NCBI RefSeq assembly: GCF_947367035.1
Contig: NZ_CANBCA010000007.1
Span: forward strand, 1-64,000
From: an uncultured Helicobacter sp.
Lineage (GTDB): Bacteria > Campylobacterota > Campylobacteria > Campylobacterales > Helicobacteraceae
Direction: 5' to 3'
DNA length: 64,000 nucleotides
Shown here one piece after another: positions 18,820 through 28,781 of the stretch (position 1 is the first letter of the stretch; the number at the start of each line of letters is the position of its first letter). The translations under genes and the position numbers were made by a program. Under the pieces are notes generated by a model. That model was not told the origin of the DNA, made no database searches, and was given only the letters and a program-made list of their open reading frames with translations.

Positions 18820-19335
18820 CTATTTTTTAGGCGTCACTAGCATATTCACATAACGTCCTTCCACTTTATAATCTCGGTCAATATTTGCAACCTCTTCAAG
18901 CATTAAAGCCACCTTGTTTAATACTTCAAAACCAGCTTGTGGCTCACTGACTTCACGCCCACGCAAAAACACACGAAATCGCACGTGTTTATTTTCTTCT
19001 AAAAATTCTTTTGCGTGTTTGACCTTATAATTTATATCATTACTTGCAATTTTTACAGAAAGCTTTATTTCTTTAATCTCAATTTGTTTTTGTTTTTTCT
19101 TGGCTTCTTTTTGTTTTTTTTCTTGTTGGTAACGGAATTTTCCATAATCCATTATTTTGCATACAGGTGGCTTTGCATCAGGTGCAATTAACACCAAATC
19201 CAAACCTTTACTTTCAGCAATTTTTAAAGCCTCTTCAGAGCTAATCAACCCATACTGCTCACCCTCATCTCCTACACAACGAATCTGTGGAAAATCTATC
19301 TCCTCATTGAGGACTATATCATCATTCTTACTCAA
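18820..19335 (-). CDS. infC: translation initiation factor IF-3
   Basis: The 171-aa factor has both domains: IF3-N (about 1-75, [18 protein letters not shown], then [12 protein letters not shown]) and IF3-C ([20 protein letters not shown], then FRGREVS-like FLRGREVS). The start is TTG inside the thrS stop (TTGA). An in-frame TAG lies two codons upstream, so no earlier start is possible. A non-AUG start fits the known autoregulation of infC, in which IF-3 discriminates against rare initiation codons. Confidence 0.95.
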   Translation of the reverse strand: MSKNDDIVLNEEIDFPQIRCVGDEGEQYGLISSEEALKIAESKGLDLVLIAPDAKPPVCKIMDYGKFRYQQEKKQKEAKKKQKQIEIKEIKLSVKIASNDINYKVKHAKEFLEENKHVRFRVFLRGREVSEPQAGFEVLNKVALMLEEVANIDRDYKVEGRYVNMLVTPKK

Positions 19336-21149
19336 AAGCTAACCTCACGCATTTTCTCCTTATTAAATTGAATAAAATCATCAAATCTCATGTTAAATTG
19401 CTCTTTAGTGCGACGATTACGAATCGCTACCATTCTTTCTTCCATTTCTTTAGCACCCAAGATTGCAATAATTGGCACTCTTTGCTTTTCTGCATTGCGA
19501 ATCCTCCGATTAAGTGTCTCATTTTTATTTTCAATTTCTGTATAAATGCCAAACTTAAGAAGTGTATTGCGCAGTTCTTTGGCATAAATATTTTGTGCTT
19601 CATTGATTGGAATAATAATCACTTGTGTTGGTGCAACAAAAAATGGAAATTCTCCACCAAAATGCTCTGTTAAAATCGCAACAAATCGCTCAAAACTTCC
19701 TAAAATTGCTCGGTGAATCATTACAGGTTGCTGCGCAGTGTTGTTTTCATCTGTATAAGTTAAATTGAAGCGTTCAGGTAAATTCATATCAATTTGCACC
19801 GTGCCACATTGCCATTTACGACCAATCGCATCAGTGATTTTAATATCAATCTTAGGACCATAAAATGCCCCACCACCTTCATCAATCTTATAAGAGATTC
19901 TACAACGATTCAATGCTCCCTTTAATGCTTCGGTTGCTTGCTCCCAAATCTCATCACTTCCAATAGATTTTTCTGGCTTTGTAGAGATTTCCATTTCATA
20001 ACTAAATCCAAAAGCATTCATAATTTTTTGTGTGAAATCAATGATATTTTCTACCTCACTTGCAATCTGATTTGGACGGCAAAAGATATGCGCATCATCT
20101 TGCGTAAATTCACGCACACGCAATAATCCGTGCAAGACACCGCTTTTTTCGTGACGATGCACTACACCATATTCATAGAATCTTAAAGGTAACTCACGAT
20201 AGCTACGCAATGCACTTTGATAAACTTTGATATGCCCTACACAATTCATAGGTTTAATACCATATTCCACTTCATCAATTGTAGTAAAATACATATTTTC
20301 GCCATAGTTTGCGTAATGCCCACTTGTTTTCCACACCGCACTTTTTAAAATCTCTGGACCACGCACAGGCTCATATCCCCGCTCAATTAAAGCTTGTGTT
20401 AGGAGATTTTCAAGATTTCTCCTAAGTCTTGCACCTTTAGGTAACCAAATAGGAAGTCCCGCTCCAATCTCTTCATCAAAGGTAAAAAGCTCCATTTCTA
20501 TGCCTACTTTTCTATGGTCACGCTTCTTAGCCTCCTCTAATTGCTTTAAATACTGGTTTAAGGATTCTTTATCAGCAAAGGCAATACCATAAATCCTTGT
20601 TAACATTTCTGCTTTTTCATCTCCACCTAGATAAGCACCTGCGATTTTTGTAAGTTTAAAGGCATTCAGTAATTTTAAAGTTGGCAAATGCGGACCACGG
20701 CATAAATCTTCAAAATTTCCCTGTGCATAAATACTTAAAGTCCCATCTCCTAATGGAATCTTACGAATCACAGCTTGCTTTAAATCATCATTTTGAAATT
20801 TTGCAATAGCTTCTTCACGCTTTAGAGAATATTTTATAAGTTTTTCGCCTTTTTTGGCAATTTCTTTCATTTTGGATTCTATAATCCCCAAATCTTCTTC
20901 ACTAATTTTTTGATTAACACGAAAATCATAATAGAAACCCTCTTCCACCACAGGACCCACGAAAAATTGCGCTTCAGGATAGAGTGCCTTAATAGCTTCT
21001 GCCATCAAATGCGCACAAGTATGACGCATAATAGCAAGGGATTCTTCAGAATTATCAAAATAAATTGGCTCTCCACTCAAGCCTAATTCTTCCGCACTTT
21101 GTGTATCATAAATCACTTCTTTGGCTTTGATACCAATGATTACAGACAT
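19332..21149 (-). CDS. thrS: threonyl-tRNA synthetase
   Basis: The 605-aa class II synthetase charges tRNA-Thr. It lacks most of the N-terminal TGS domain (the editing domain begins around residue 45 with [17 protein letters not shown] sequence), as is usual in Helicobacter. The core contains [12 protein letters not shown] (zinc Cys), [12 protein letters not shown] and the late IHRAILGS (zinc His). An anticodon-binding domain ends the chain. It is first gene of the thrS-infC-rpmI-rplT operon. Confidence 0.97.
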   Translation of the reverse strand: MSVIIGIKAKEVIYDTQSAEELGLSGEPIYFDNSEESLAIMRHTCAHLMAEAIKALYPEAQFFVGPVVEEGFYYDFRVNQKISEEDLGIIESKMKEIAKKGEKLIKYSLKREEAIAKFQNDDLKQAVIRKIPLGDGTLSIYAQGNFEDLCRGPHLPTLKLLNAFKLTKIAGAYLGGDEKAEMLTRIYGIAFADKESLNQYLKQLEEAKKRDHRKVGIEMELFTFDEEIGAGLPIWLPKGARLRRNLENLLTQALIERGYEPVRGPEILKSAVWKTSGHYANYGENMYFTTIDEVEYGIKPMNCVGHIKVYQSALRSYRELPLRFYEYGVVHRHEKSGVLHGLLRVREFTQDDAHIFCRPNQIASEVENIIDFTQKIMNAFGFSYEMEISTKPEKSIGSDEIWEQATEALKGALNRCRISYKIDEGGGAFYGPKIDIKITDAIGRKWQCGTVQIDMNLPERFNLTYTDENNTAQQPVMIHRAILGSFERFVAILTEHFGGEFPFFVAPTQVIIIPINEAQNIYAKELRNTLLKFGIYTEIENKNETLNRRIRNAEKQRVPIIAILGAKEMEERMVAIRNRRTKEQFNMRFDDFIQFNKEKMREVSF

Positions 21150-21185
21150 AAAATATTGCCTTTAAAATTAGAAAAATAAGTATAG

Positions 21186-21191
21186 ATTATA
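21186..21191 (-). promoter_or_regulatory. -10 box of thrS operon
   Basis: TATAAT on the - strand lies 36 bases before the thrS ATG, giving a leader of about 30 bases. No T-box or other leader structure is seen. Confidence 0.5.
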
Positions 21192-21305
21192 TCAAAAAAT
21201 AAATAATTAACACTTAAAAATATTTTAATAATCTTTTTTCATACGACACAGAGTTGTTCGCACACGCAAATTTATATCCAACCTGCGAGTACTTTGAAAC
21301 TTAAT

Positions 21306-24170
21306 TTATGGAATCTTTGGAGAGGGTAAATCTCCTTTACGCGCAGCTAAGATAATTAACAGAATTGTAAAGCCTACAAAATAATATAAAAACACAGGAA
21401 TTGGCAATGGGTCTCCTGCTGCATACGAATGCAAGCCAGAAAGATAAAAATTTACACCAAAATAAGTCATCAAAATAGCATAAAATGCTACAACACTAAG
21501 TGAAGCAAACACATACGGATTATTGCCCTTTGGAATAAATCTTGCGTGTAACACGATAATATAGACAACAATAGAAATTAAAGCCCAAGTTTCTTTCGGG
21601 TCCCAGCCCCAATATCGTCCCCACGATTCATTCGCCCACACACCACCTAAAAAATTCCCAATCGTAAGCATCGCAAGTCCTAGAATCATTGCCATTTCAT
21701 TAATGGTATGCAAAGTTAAAATCGTGCGGTCTAGCTCGGGATATTTTTCACTTCTGAAAATAAACATCAGTAAAGTTAGCACACCGAGCATAAAGCAAAG
21801 TCCTAAGAATCCATAGCTTGCAGTGATAATAGAAACGTGGATATTTAACCAATAAGACTTTAAAACGGGCACGAGATTCCCAATTTGAGGGTCCATAAAT
21901 CCCAAGTGTGCAACAAAAAGTGAAATTCCAGCAAGAAAACTTGCCATACTCTGTGCTAAGTAACTTCTCTTTAAAAAGACGACACCTGCAATTCCAGCTG
22001 CAAAAGCAATATAAATCATTGATTCATACGCATTACTCCAAGGCGCGTGTCCGCCTACATACCAACGCACACCAAGCCCAACAGCGTGTATCAATACTAA
22101 AAGTGAAATTATCCAATAAATCAAACGGCTTGCTAAAATATTCACTTCCTTGTGCCTAAAAATTTGCACTAATACCACAGCAAACAATAGGATTCCAAAA
22201 ATCAAATAAAGCGGCATAAGATTCTCAAAAATATTATAATGATTCAAAAAAATCTCTAAATCAATCTGCATTTGTGGTGGAATCAAATCCGCACCAAATT
22301 TTTGTTGAATCTTCTCTAGTGCCTCAAGAGCTAAATCCGCATTTTCCCATTTGTTTTCAACTAATCCATAATGAAAACTATTAAAATATGCACCAAAGAG
22401 TTTTTGCAGTTGATTTGCATTTTCTTTATCAAAACTTGCAATCGCATCACTTGGAGCAAACCACTTTTCTCCTTCTCCACTAAAACTTGGCAAAATTCGT
22501 AAAGCCTGTGCGGTATAAATCAGATAAGCCACATTCACTCTTTCATCTACACTCAATACATCTTTATCAAATTTATCCCGCATAGCGGGTTTTTTACGAT
22601 TCGCTTCTTCTAAATAATTACTAAGTTTGTAAGTGTTACCCACAAACAAATCTTCAAAAGCAATATATTTCTCATTTTCCCCTACCCCAACGACTTCTTT
22701 AAGCTTTGGTGTAGAAATAGCCAACATTTTAACTTTTTTAAATTCATTAGGATATACCATCATTCCTAAGAATAATTCCATATTATTTAACCCTAAAAAT
22801 CCATCTTTCTTTGTCATTTTATGCACATATTCCATTGCCAAAGTATCCACAGGCTTCATACGCCCACCAAAATCTTGCACCAAAAGTCGTCCAAATTTCT
22901 GTGAATGTGTCCCACTCTTTACTTGCAAATTTTTAATTAAATCTAAAATACTCTCATTTGTAATGGGTGGTATCATTGCTTCTATTTCTTCTAGTGTATG
23001 AGGATTTTGAGATTCCGTATTCTGAAGTTTTACATTTTGTTGGTTTGTATTTTCTATTGATTTTTGAGTTTCTTGAGGCATAGCATAAAGTGGTAAATTC
23101 ATACTCATTCCAAGCCCAAGAGCAAAGACAATAGCTAAGTTTTGAGATTTCAAATAATTGCTTAAACACACAAATCTCCCATTTTTAGCAAAAAATTCCC
23201 ATAAAAGTCCGATAACCAACATCGTATAGCCGATATAGGTTGGAATTTTTCCCGGGTCGCGATTAACCGATAAAATCGTTCCTTGCTCATCTAAATCATA
23301 AGAAGATTGAAAGAAACGGAATCCCCCATAATCCAAAACATTATTCATAAAGATTTTATAAGGTTTTTCTATCTTCTTTATAGCATCAATCACTACAACT
23401 TCTGACGCATAAGAAGAAGGACTCATAGAGCCAGCATAACGTTCAAGTTGGAAGTCTTTTAACTCTACAAAAAAGGGTAGTGCAACCACTCTGCTTCCCC
23501 AATCTAATGCAAACCTTATTCCTCCTAATGAAAAAGGAATTGTATTTTCTCTATTCTTATTTTTTACTATTTCTATTTCTTGGCTCTCCTCTTTCAAACT
23601 CACTCTTACTTTTAGCCTATCAGAATCCATTTTATCTTTTGCAGGAATATAATCTAAATATTCTACACGCAAATAACTATCTTGAAATGGCAAAGTTTGA
23701 TTAAATTTCTTTTGCACCAGTGGTGTAATCGTTGTTGGAAAAAAAGCACGATAAATCTTATCGTCTATTTTTGCTAAAATCGTTATAAATTCTTCTTGCG
23801 ATTCTATTACATTGCTTCTTTGTCCTTCTCTAATGTGCATCACGCCTTCAAACCCATAATAACGCGTGATTGCCGCACCAATAAAAATTACCACCAAAGA
23901 GAAATGAAATAAAAAAGAAGCATACTTTTTCCTCTGCAATGCACGAGAGAAAAGCAATACACCAATAAGATTCAACACCAAAAGCAAATGCAATAAATCA
24001 AACCAAGCAGTATTATAAATGAGTGCTTTAGCACTAGAAGTGCCAAAATCATTCTCAACAAATGTTGCGACCGCACAGGCACTTCCATAAGCAACTAGTA
24101 AAACAAATGTAACAAAAAAACTACAAAACCCTTTAATAACACCATTGACAAACATTTGCATCAGGTTCAT
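21306..24170 (-). CDS. ccsBA: fused cytochrome c biogenesis protein CcsBA (System II)
   Basis: The 954-aa membrane protein fuses ResB/CcsB (N-terminal, with a large periplasmic part) to ResC/CcsA. The CcsA half carries the WWD-type haem-handling domain around ESWGRYWGWDPKETWAL. It exports haem and ligates it to CxxCH apocytochromes in the periplasm. Fusion of both proteins is typical of epsilonproteobacteria. A low-complexity Gln/Asn-rich stretch (about residues 368-392) separates the halves. It serves the bc1 and cbb3 cytochromes matured with CcoS. Confidence 0.92.
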   Translation of the reverse strand: MNLMQMFVNGVIKGFCSFFVTFVLLVAYGSACAVATFVENDFGTSSAKALIYNTAWFDLLHLLLVLNLIGVLLFSRALQRKKYASFLFHFSLVVIFIGAAITRYYGFEGVMHIREGQRSNVIESQEEFITILAKIDDKIYRAFFPTTITPLVQKKFNQTLPFQDSYLRVEYLDYIPAKDKMDSDRLKVRVSLKEESQEIEIVKNKNRENTIPFSLGGIRFALDWGSRVVALPFFVELKDFQLERYAGSMSPSSYASEVVVIDAIKKIEKPYKIFMNNVLDYGGFRFFQSSYDLDEQGTILSVNRDPGKIPTYIGYTMLVIGLLWEFFAKNGRFVCLSNYLKSQNLAIVFALGLGMSMNLPLYAMPQETQKSIENTNQQNVKLQNTESQNPHTLEEIEAMIPPITNESILDLIKNLQVKSGTHSQKFGRLLVQDFGGRMKPVDTLAMEYVHKMTKKDGFLGLNNMELFLGMMVYPNEFKKVKMLAISTPKLKEVVGVGENEKYIAFEDLFVGNTYKLSNYLEEANRKKPAMRDKFDKDVLSVDERVNVAYLIYTAQALRILPSFSGEGEKWFAPSDAIASFDKENANQLQKLFGAYFNSFHYGLVENKWENADLALEALEKIQQKFGADLIPPQMQIDLEIFLNHYNIFENLMPLYLIFGILLFAVVLVQIFRHKEVNILASRLIYWIISLLVLIHAVGLGVRWYVGGHAPWSNAYESMIYIAFAAGIAGVVFLKRSYLAQSMASFLAGISLFVAHLGFMDPQIGNLVPVLKSYWLNIHVSIITASYGFLGLCFMLGVLTLLMFIFRSEKYPELDRTILTLHTINEMAMILGLAMLTIGNFLGGVWANESWGRYWGWDPKETWALISIVVYIIVLHARFIPKGNNPYVFASLSVVAFYAILMTYFGVNFYLSGLHSYAAGDPLPIPVFLYYFVGFTILLIILAARKGDLPSPKIP

Positions 24171-24347
24171 ACTTTCCCCAAAATATCAAAATTAAAGTGT
24201 CATTTTACCCAAGCTTTTTTTAGTTTTAATTAACAAAAAGCAAACAAAAGAAAAAATTTATATCAGTTAGGAATCGTGTAGAAAAAGATTAGAATTTTAA
24301 GAATTGTAGAGAAAAACCCTACAACTCTAGTTAAGCAAGCTATACTA

Positions 24348-24995
24348 TCAGCCTAAAAACTCTCTTTTAAAATATTCGCGTGAAGCTTTACAGAGTGGGC
24401 AAGCACCCGGAGCCTTTTTGCCTCTATGAATATGTCCGCAGATTTCACAAACCCAAACTTCCTCACTACTGCTTTCAAAGAATCCTTCCTCATCTAGCAT
24501 TTTTTTGAGTTCTAAATATTCTCTCTCGTGTTCTACTTCTACTTTTCCAATCGCAGTAAATAATCTTGCAATATCTTTCTTGCCTTCTTCTTCGGCGATT
24601 TTAGCAAAGTTTGGATACATTATCGTATGTTCATAATTTTCACCATCAGCAGCTGTTATTAAATTTTTAGCAGTGATTTCTAATTCTTTCCCATCTACAA
24701 TTTTGTGGTAAGCTTTAAACTCTGCTCTTGCGTGCCATTTTTCATTTTCTGCTGCTTCTCTAAAATGCTTGGCAACTGCGTGCCAGCCTTCCTCTTGCGC
24801 TACATCGGCAAATAAATCATACTTATTACGCGCCATAGATTCGCCTGCAAAAGCTTTCATTAAATTAACAGCTGTTAAGTCTTGAGTAATACAAGTCATC
24901 TCTGCTCCACAACAACTAAGTGTGCCACCACCCACATTCTGCACTTCTACTTCATTGCCACATTTTTGGCATTTATAAGTTTCATATTGCCTCAT
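24348..24995 (-). CDS. rrc: desulforubrerythrin (Rrc-type peroxide reductase)
   Basis: The 215-aa three-domain protein has an N-terminal desulforedoxin-like FeS4 domain (Cys9, Cys12, Cys28, Cys29), a rubrerythrin four-helix di-iron domain (GESMARNKYDLFA, HARAE, EVEHEREYLEL) and a C-terminal rubredoxin domain (CEICG, then CPLC). This exact order is that of C. jejuni desulforubrerythrin, an NADH-linked hydrogen peroxide reductase. ATG at 24995 is chosen over TTG at 25001 because AAAAGGA is correctly spaced. A 25-base palindrome lies in its promoter. Confidence 0.92.
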   Translation of the reverse strand: MRQYETYKCQKCGNEVEVQNVGGGTLSCCGAEMTCITQDLTAVNLMKAFAGESMARNKYDLFADVAQEEGWHAVAKHFREAAENEKWHARAEFKAYHKIVDGKELEITAKNLITAADGENYEHTIMYPNFAKIAEEEGKKDIARLFTAIGKVEVEHEREYLELKKMLDEEGFFESSSEEVWVCEICGHIHRGKKAPGACPLCKASREYFKREFLG

Positions 24996-25025
24996 TAACA
25001 AGTCCTTTTTTATAAAATGAATTGA

Positions 25026-25068
25026 AATTGTAGCATAATTTTTTTAATTAATAAAGTTTATTAATTAA
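25026..25068 (-). promoter_or_regulatory. rrc promoter with a perfect 12+1+12 palindrome
   Basis: On the - strand a TACAAT -10 element (25026-25031) stands about 30 bases before the rrc start. Just upstream, 25044-25068 is a perfect palindrome of 12-base arms (TTAATTAATAAA / TTTATTAATTAA) around one G. Position over the -35 region of an oxidative-stress gene suggests an operator for a Fur/PerR-type repressor, but the palindrome could also end pyrF transcription. Confidence 0.5.
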
Positions 25069-25117
25069 AATCATTGTAGTTGTGATTGAAAATCTTAATC
25101 ATTTGAATATCAAACAA

Positions 25118-25807
25118 TCAATCTAAGTTTTTTAAAATCTGCTCCACCATAGACTTTGGATTCTGCGCATTGTATATCGGGCGTCCCACAACGATAAAAT
25201 CACTTTGTGCCTCTTTTGCGTCCTCTAAACTCGCCACTCTTTTTTGGTCGCCACTACTTTCTCCAAAAGGACGAATCGCGGGGGTAAGGGTTAAAAAACC
25301 TGCCCCCAATTGTTCTTTGATCATTTTAGACTCTACACAGGAACAAACAATGCCATTAATACCGCATTCTTTTGCCATTTTGGCAAACTCTAACACTTGT
25401 GTTTGCAATCCTGTATGATAAATTTCAAAAAATCCTTTTTCATCAAAACTTGTTAAGGCAGTAACTGCCATTATAAGAGGAGGATTTGGGATTCCTTTTA
25501 ATCGTTTCACCACCTCATTCATCGCCTCCCTTCCACTGCTTGCGTGAATCGTTACCATATCAACACCAAGCTTTGCAATCTCCTCCATACTATCACCCAT
25601 TGTATTTGGAATATCATAAAGTTTCAAATCTAAAAAAATACGAAAGAGCGGATTAATGGCTTTGATTTGCTCCAAAAATGCTATACCATCACGTATAAAA
25701 CTACGCAACCCCACTTTCACCCATAAATAATCTTTGTCTTTTAATGATTCTAAAAGAATTAAATTTTCCTGCTCACTTGGTAAATCTAGGGCAATACAAA
25801 GTTTCAT
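25118..25807 (-). CDS. pyrF: orotidine-5'-phosphate decarboxylase
   Basis: The 229-aa enzyme makes UMP from OMP in pyrimidine synthesis. It shows the N-terminal CIALDLPS, the catalytic DLKLYDIPNTMG tetrad segment and the phosphate-binding VVGRPIYNA near the end. The second of two tandem ATGs is preferred because AAGGA is six bases upstream. It lies close to nusB-ribH-kdsA-icfA, matching the order at the start of the H. pylori map. Confidence 0.95.
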   Translation of the reverse strand: MKLCIALDLPSEQENLILLESLKDKDYLWVKVGLRSFIRDGIAFLEQIKAINPLFRIFLDLKLYDIPNTMGDSMEEIAKLGVDMVTIHASSGREAMNEVVKRLKGIPNPPLIMAVTALTSFDEKGFFEIYHTGLQTQVLEFAKMAKECGINGIVCSCVESKMIKEQLGAGFLTLTPAIRPFGESSGDQKRVASLEDAKEAQSDFIVVGRPIYNAQNPKSMVEQILKNLD

Positions 25808-25832
25808 CATCTATCCTTATAAGTTTGCAAAA

Positions 25833-26045
25833 TCATAGCCTTTTAAATGATAAAAAATGTTTAAATCGGATTATATGCGCTAAAGATTCCATAGAGTTTT
25901 TTGGCAATTTTTGCCACAAAGCAATTTTCAAAAGAATCCAACTTAAAGATAAATAGCTATGTTTAGAATATTTTATTATTGCTCTCCTAAGCTTATATTC
26001 TAAAGAAGTATTTTTAAAAATCTCCTCTACATCTCTTAAAGGCAA
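25833..26045 (-). pseudogene. short unrecognised reading frame, possibly a gene remnant
   Basis: A 70-codon frame with a TTG start (open about eight codons further up to a TAG) ends in IIRFKHFLSFKRL. It is basic and helical, without a clear start codon or Shine-Dalgarno. It resembles the C-terminal part of a larger protein but the family is not recognised. It occupies most of the 330-base gap between pyrF and nusB; the rest of that gap holds nothing recognisable. Confidence 0.3.
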
Positions 26046-26140
26046 GAGAGAATTTAAAGCAAACTTCTCCTAACTCTTTTTAAAATATAGGGGGTTCGTA
26101 AAGCATTCTCTCAACACTTTTCTCCAAATAAAAAGGTATC

Positions 26141-26794
26141 TTAACCTTTTTTAGAGGATTGGTGAGATATTTTAGAATCCTTTTTAAACTTGGATTGCTT
26201 AGAAAGTTTTGATTCAGGCTTTAGATTTTTAAACTTGGCTTGCTTGGGTGGATTTGCTTTAGGCTTTGGCTTTTCTAGTGTAGCTTTTTGCTTACTGAAA
26301 GTCTTAATATCCCTTGTTTTCAGTTCTTTAGGGGCTTGCTCCTCTTCTTTACTCGTCTGCTCTTTTAAGGTTTTTGCAATCTCCTCTAATGGCATTCCAC
26401 TATTCTTTACAATTCCATCTAGCACACCATTAATGAATTTAGTTGAAGATTCATAACTGAAATGTTTAGCAATCTCTAAAGCTTCGTTAATTACCACTGC
26501 TTTGTCTATCTTACTAAAGAGTATCTCATAAGCACCAAGTCTCAAAATTGCACGTTCTATATCCCCAATACGTTCAAAATCCCAACCTTTCAACTGATGT
26601 GTAATACGCAAATCCAATACTTCAAGATTTGTAAGTACGCCTGAAAACAATTCTTTTGCGAAAGCTTGCTGTGCGTTTTTTATTTTGTGTTCTTCTAAAA
26701 TTTCTTCTACAAATTTAGAAATTCCATCATTCCCGCTTCCATAAGCATATAAAAGTTGCACAACCACTTCGCGCACTTGGCTTCTTGTCGCCAT
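26141..26794 (-). CDS. nusB: transcription antitermination factor NusB with a Lys/Pro-rich tail
   Basis: Residues 1 to ~133 are a normal NusB (ATRSQVREVVVQLLYAYGSG, then VINEALEIAKHFSYE, then FINGVLDGI), which binds boxA RNA with S10 to prevent early termination in rRNA operons. Residues ~134-217 are an unusual extra tail rich in Lys, Ser, Gln and Pro, with repeated KxxKPK/KLSKQSKFKK-like sequence, likely disordered and RNA-binding. It is followed without spacing by ribH in - strand order (ribH upstream). Confidence 0.93.
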   Translation of the reverse strand: MATRSQVREVVVQLLYAYGSGNDGISKFVEEILEEHKIKNAQQAFAKELFSGVLTNLEVLDLRITHQLKGWDFERIGDIERAILRLGAYEILFSKIDKAVVINEALEIAKHFSYESSTKFINGVLDGIVKNSGMPLEEIAKTLKEQTSKEEEQAPKELKTRDIKTFSKQKATLEKPKPKANPPKQAKFKNLKPESKLSKQSKFKKDSKISHQSSKKG

Positions 26795-27265
26795 TTAAGC
26801 CCCGATTTTGCGATAAAGATTAATCAGTTCAATTAAACCTGCCATTGACTCAAAGCCCTTATTCCCAGCCTTTGTCCCTGCACGTTCTATTGCTTGCTCA
26901 ATGGAATCTGTAGTTAGCACACCAAAGGTTACTGCCGCTCCATAACGAATCGTAACATTTGCGATTCCTTTAGTTGCCTCTGCACTCACATAATCAAAAT
27001 GCGGAGTAGAGCCACGTATAATTGCGCCTAAGCAACATACACCATCATAATCACCTTGTGCTAAAACTTTCTCCAATGCAAAAGGAATCTCAAAAGCTCC
27101 CGGCACCAAAATATGCGTGAGATTCTCTTCTCTACCTCCGTGTCGTAAAAAGCAATCTTTCGCACCCTCTACCAATCTATCCGTAATTAAATGATTAAAA
27201 CGACTAGAAATAATTGCAATTTTTTCCTCTCCTAATAAGGATAAATTTCCCTCAATGATTTGCAT
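26795..27265 (-). CDS. ribH: 6,7-dimethyl-8-ribityllumazine synthase
   Basis: The 156-aa enzyme condenses the pyrimidinedione and dihydroxybutanone phosphate to lumazine in riboflavin synthesis. It contains SRFNHLI at the start, [25 protein letters not shown] with the catalytic His, and [11 protein letters not shown]. It overlaps kdsA by 14 bases and abuts nusB. The substrate dihydroxybutanone phosphate is made by the RibBX-like protein encoded near 31 kb. Confidence 0.96.
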   Translation of the reverse strand: MQIIEGNLSLLGEEKIAIISSRFNHLITDRLVEGAKDCFLRHGGREENLTHILVPGAFEIPFALEKVLAQGDYDGVCCLGAIIRGSTPHFDYVSAEATKGIANVTIRYGAAVTFGVLTTDSIEQAIERAGTKAGNKGFESMAGLIELINLYRKIGA

Positions 27266-28088
27266 AACTTTCCTTTGTGATAAGTTGCTCTATCTCTAAA
27301 ATCTGCCAACAAAGCTCTAAAAGTGCTTTGGGTGTGAGCATATTTGGACCATCACTTAAAGCAACTTCTGGCTTAATATGTGTCTCGGCAAACAATCCAT
27401 CTATACCAACAGCTGCAGCTGCACGCGCAAGCAATGGTGCATAACGACTATCCCCTCCACTTTTGCCCTTTAAACCACCGGGCATTTGCACCGCGTGGGT
27501 CGCATCAAAAATCACAGGAGCAAACTCACGCATAATCGCTAGTGAGCGCATATCTACAACTAAATTCCCATAGCCAAAACTACTGCCTCGTTCGGTTAGG
27601 CAAATCCCATATTTTAAAGAATCCTTAAAATTTGCCTCTTTAATCTCTTCATTTTTTGCACTTGCACGTGTTTTTAGGGCTTTTAGGACAGAATATTTCA
27701 TATCTGCTGGATTCATAAACTGCCCCTTTTTAATATTAACCATTGCATTAGTATGAGCTGCTGCGACAATTAAATCAGTTTGCCTACACAAAAAAGCTGG
27801 AATTTGCAAAATATCTACAACTTTTGCAGCTGGAGAAGCTTGATAAACTTCGTGAATATCTGTTAAAAGTTTATAACCAAATTTTGCTTTGATTTTTGCT
27901 AGAGATTCTAGCCCTTTTTCAAGTCCTGGTCCGCGATAGGATTCCAAGCTTGTTCTATTTGCCTTATCAAAACTTGATTTAAAATAAAAATCAATTTTTT
28001 CATTTTCATTTAATGGCTTAAGGGATTCTGCAATTTCCTCTAAAATTTCATCATTTTCTATTACGCATGGACCTGCAATTATTATCAT
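27252..28088 (-). CDS. kdsA: 3-deoxy-8-phosphooctulonate synthase
   Basis: The 278-aa enzyme joins PEP and arabinose-5-phosphate to Kdo-8-phosphate for LPS inner core. The AGPCVIEND start places a Cys where metal-dependent (class II) enzymes have it, whereas class I has Asn. [12 protein letters not shown] and DVTHAVQ-like [12 protein letters not shown] are conserved. It is in the nusB-ribH-kdsA-icfA cluster. Confidence 0.96.
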   Translation of the reverse strand: MIIIAGPCVIENDEILEEIAESLKPLNENEKIDFYFKSSFDKANRTSLESYRGPGLEKGLESLAKIKAKFGYKLLTDIHEVYQASPAAKVVDILQIPAFLCRQTDLIVAAAHTNAMVNIKKGQFMNPADMKYSVLKALKTRASAKNEEIKEANFKDSLKYGICLTERGSSFGYGNLVVDMRSLAIMREFAPVIFDATHAVQMPGGLKGKSGGDSRYAPLLARAAAAVGIDGLFAETHIKPEVALSDGPNMLTPKALLELCWQILEIEQLITKESYANH

Positions 28089-28090
28089 TT

Positions 28091-28759
28091 CTATCCTTTC
28101 AATAAATTAAACTCGTGCCTTTTAAAATCATAATTATACACTTCTCCACTCTCTATAATATAATGCCAACCGTAGAGATTTAATGTGCGTGCAAGATATT
28201 TTTCTTTTACTTTTGGGTAAGTAAAAAGATTCATAATTTGACGCTCAATATTAATTTGCTCTGTTAGATAGGCACGCATAGCCTTTGTTTTTGGTTTGAG
28301 AGATAAAACTTGCATTTTAACCGACTCAATTAGCTTCAACCAATTTCTAACATTGGGCATATTCACAAAATGCGATTCCTCATAAAGTGCCGCACAACCT
28401 CCACAATGGGAATGCCCACAGATGATGATGTTTTCAACCTTTAGCTCTTCTAAAGCGTATTCAATCGCGGAAGTCGTTGCCAAATATTCGTCCGCTTCAC
28501 GATAAGGCGGCACAATATTTGCTATATTTCGCACGACAAAAAGTTCACCAGGCAATGTGTTGGTAATCAGGTTTGGAACGACACGAGAATCCGCACAGCC
28601 AACAAAAAGAGTGTGAGGATTCTGCCCCTCTTTTAGATTTTCAAATAATTCTTTATAGGCTAAAAAGTTTTCCTCTTTAAATTTAATCACTCCTTCAAAA
28701 AGTAAATCAATCGTATTAGAAGTCTTAGATTCTAATAAATTTAAAGTCTTTTTAGCCAT
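28091..28759 (-). CDS. icfA: beta-class carbonic anhydrase
   Basis: The 222-aa zinc enzyme interconverts CO2 and bicarbonate. Zinc ligands are seen as CADSRVVPN (Cys and the Asp-Arg dyad) and HSHCGGC (His and Cys). Start at 28759 (MAKKTLN) is chosen because AAGGAA stands eight bases upstream; the longer frame would run into the stator gene. It is cytoplasmic, with no signal peptide. It would help microaerophilic, CO2-requiring growth. Confidence 0.93.
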   Translation of the reverse strand: MAKKTLNLLESKTSNTIDLLFEGVIKFKEENFLAYKELFENLKEGQNPHTLFVGCADSRVVPNLITNTLPGELFVVRNIANIVPPYREADEYLATTSAIEYALEELKVENIIICGHSHCGGCAALYEESHFVNMPNVRNWLKLIESVKMQVLSLKPKTKAMRAYLTEQINIERQIMNLFTYPKVKEKYLARTLNLYGWHYIIESGEVYNYDFKRHEFNLLKG

Positions 28760-28781
28760 TATTTTCCTTAAAATAGTTTGT

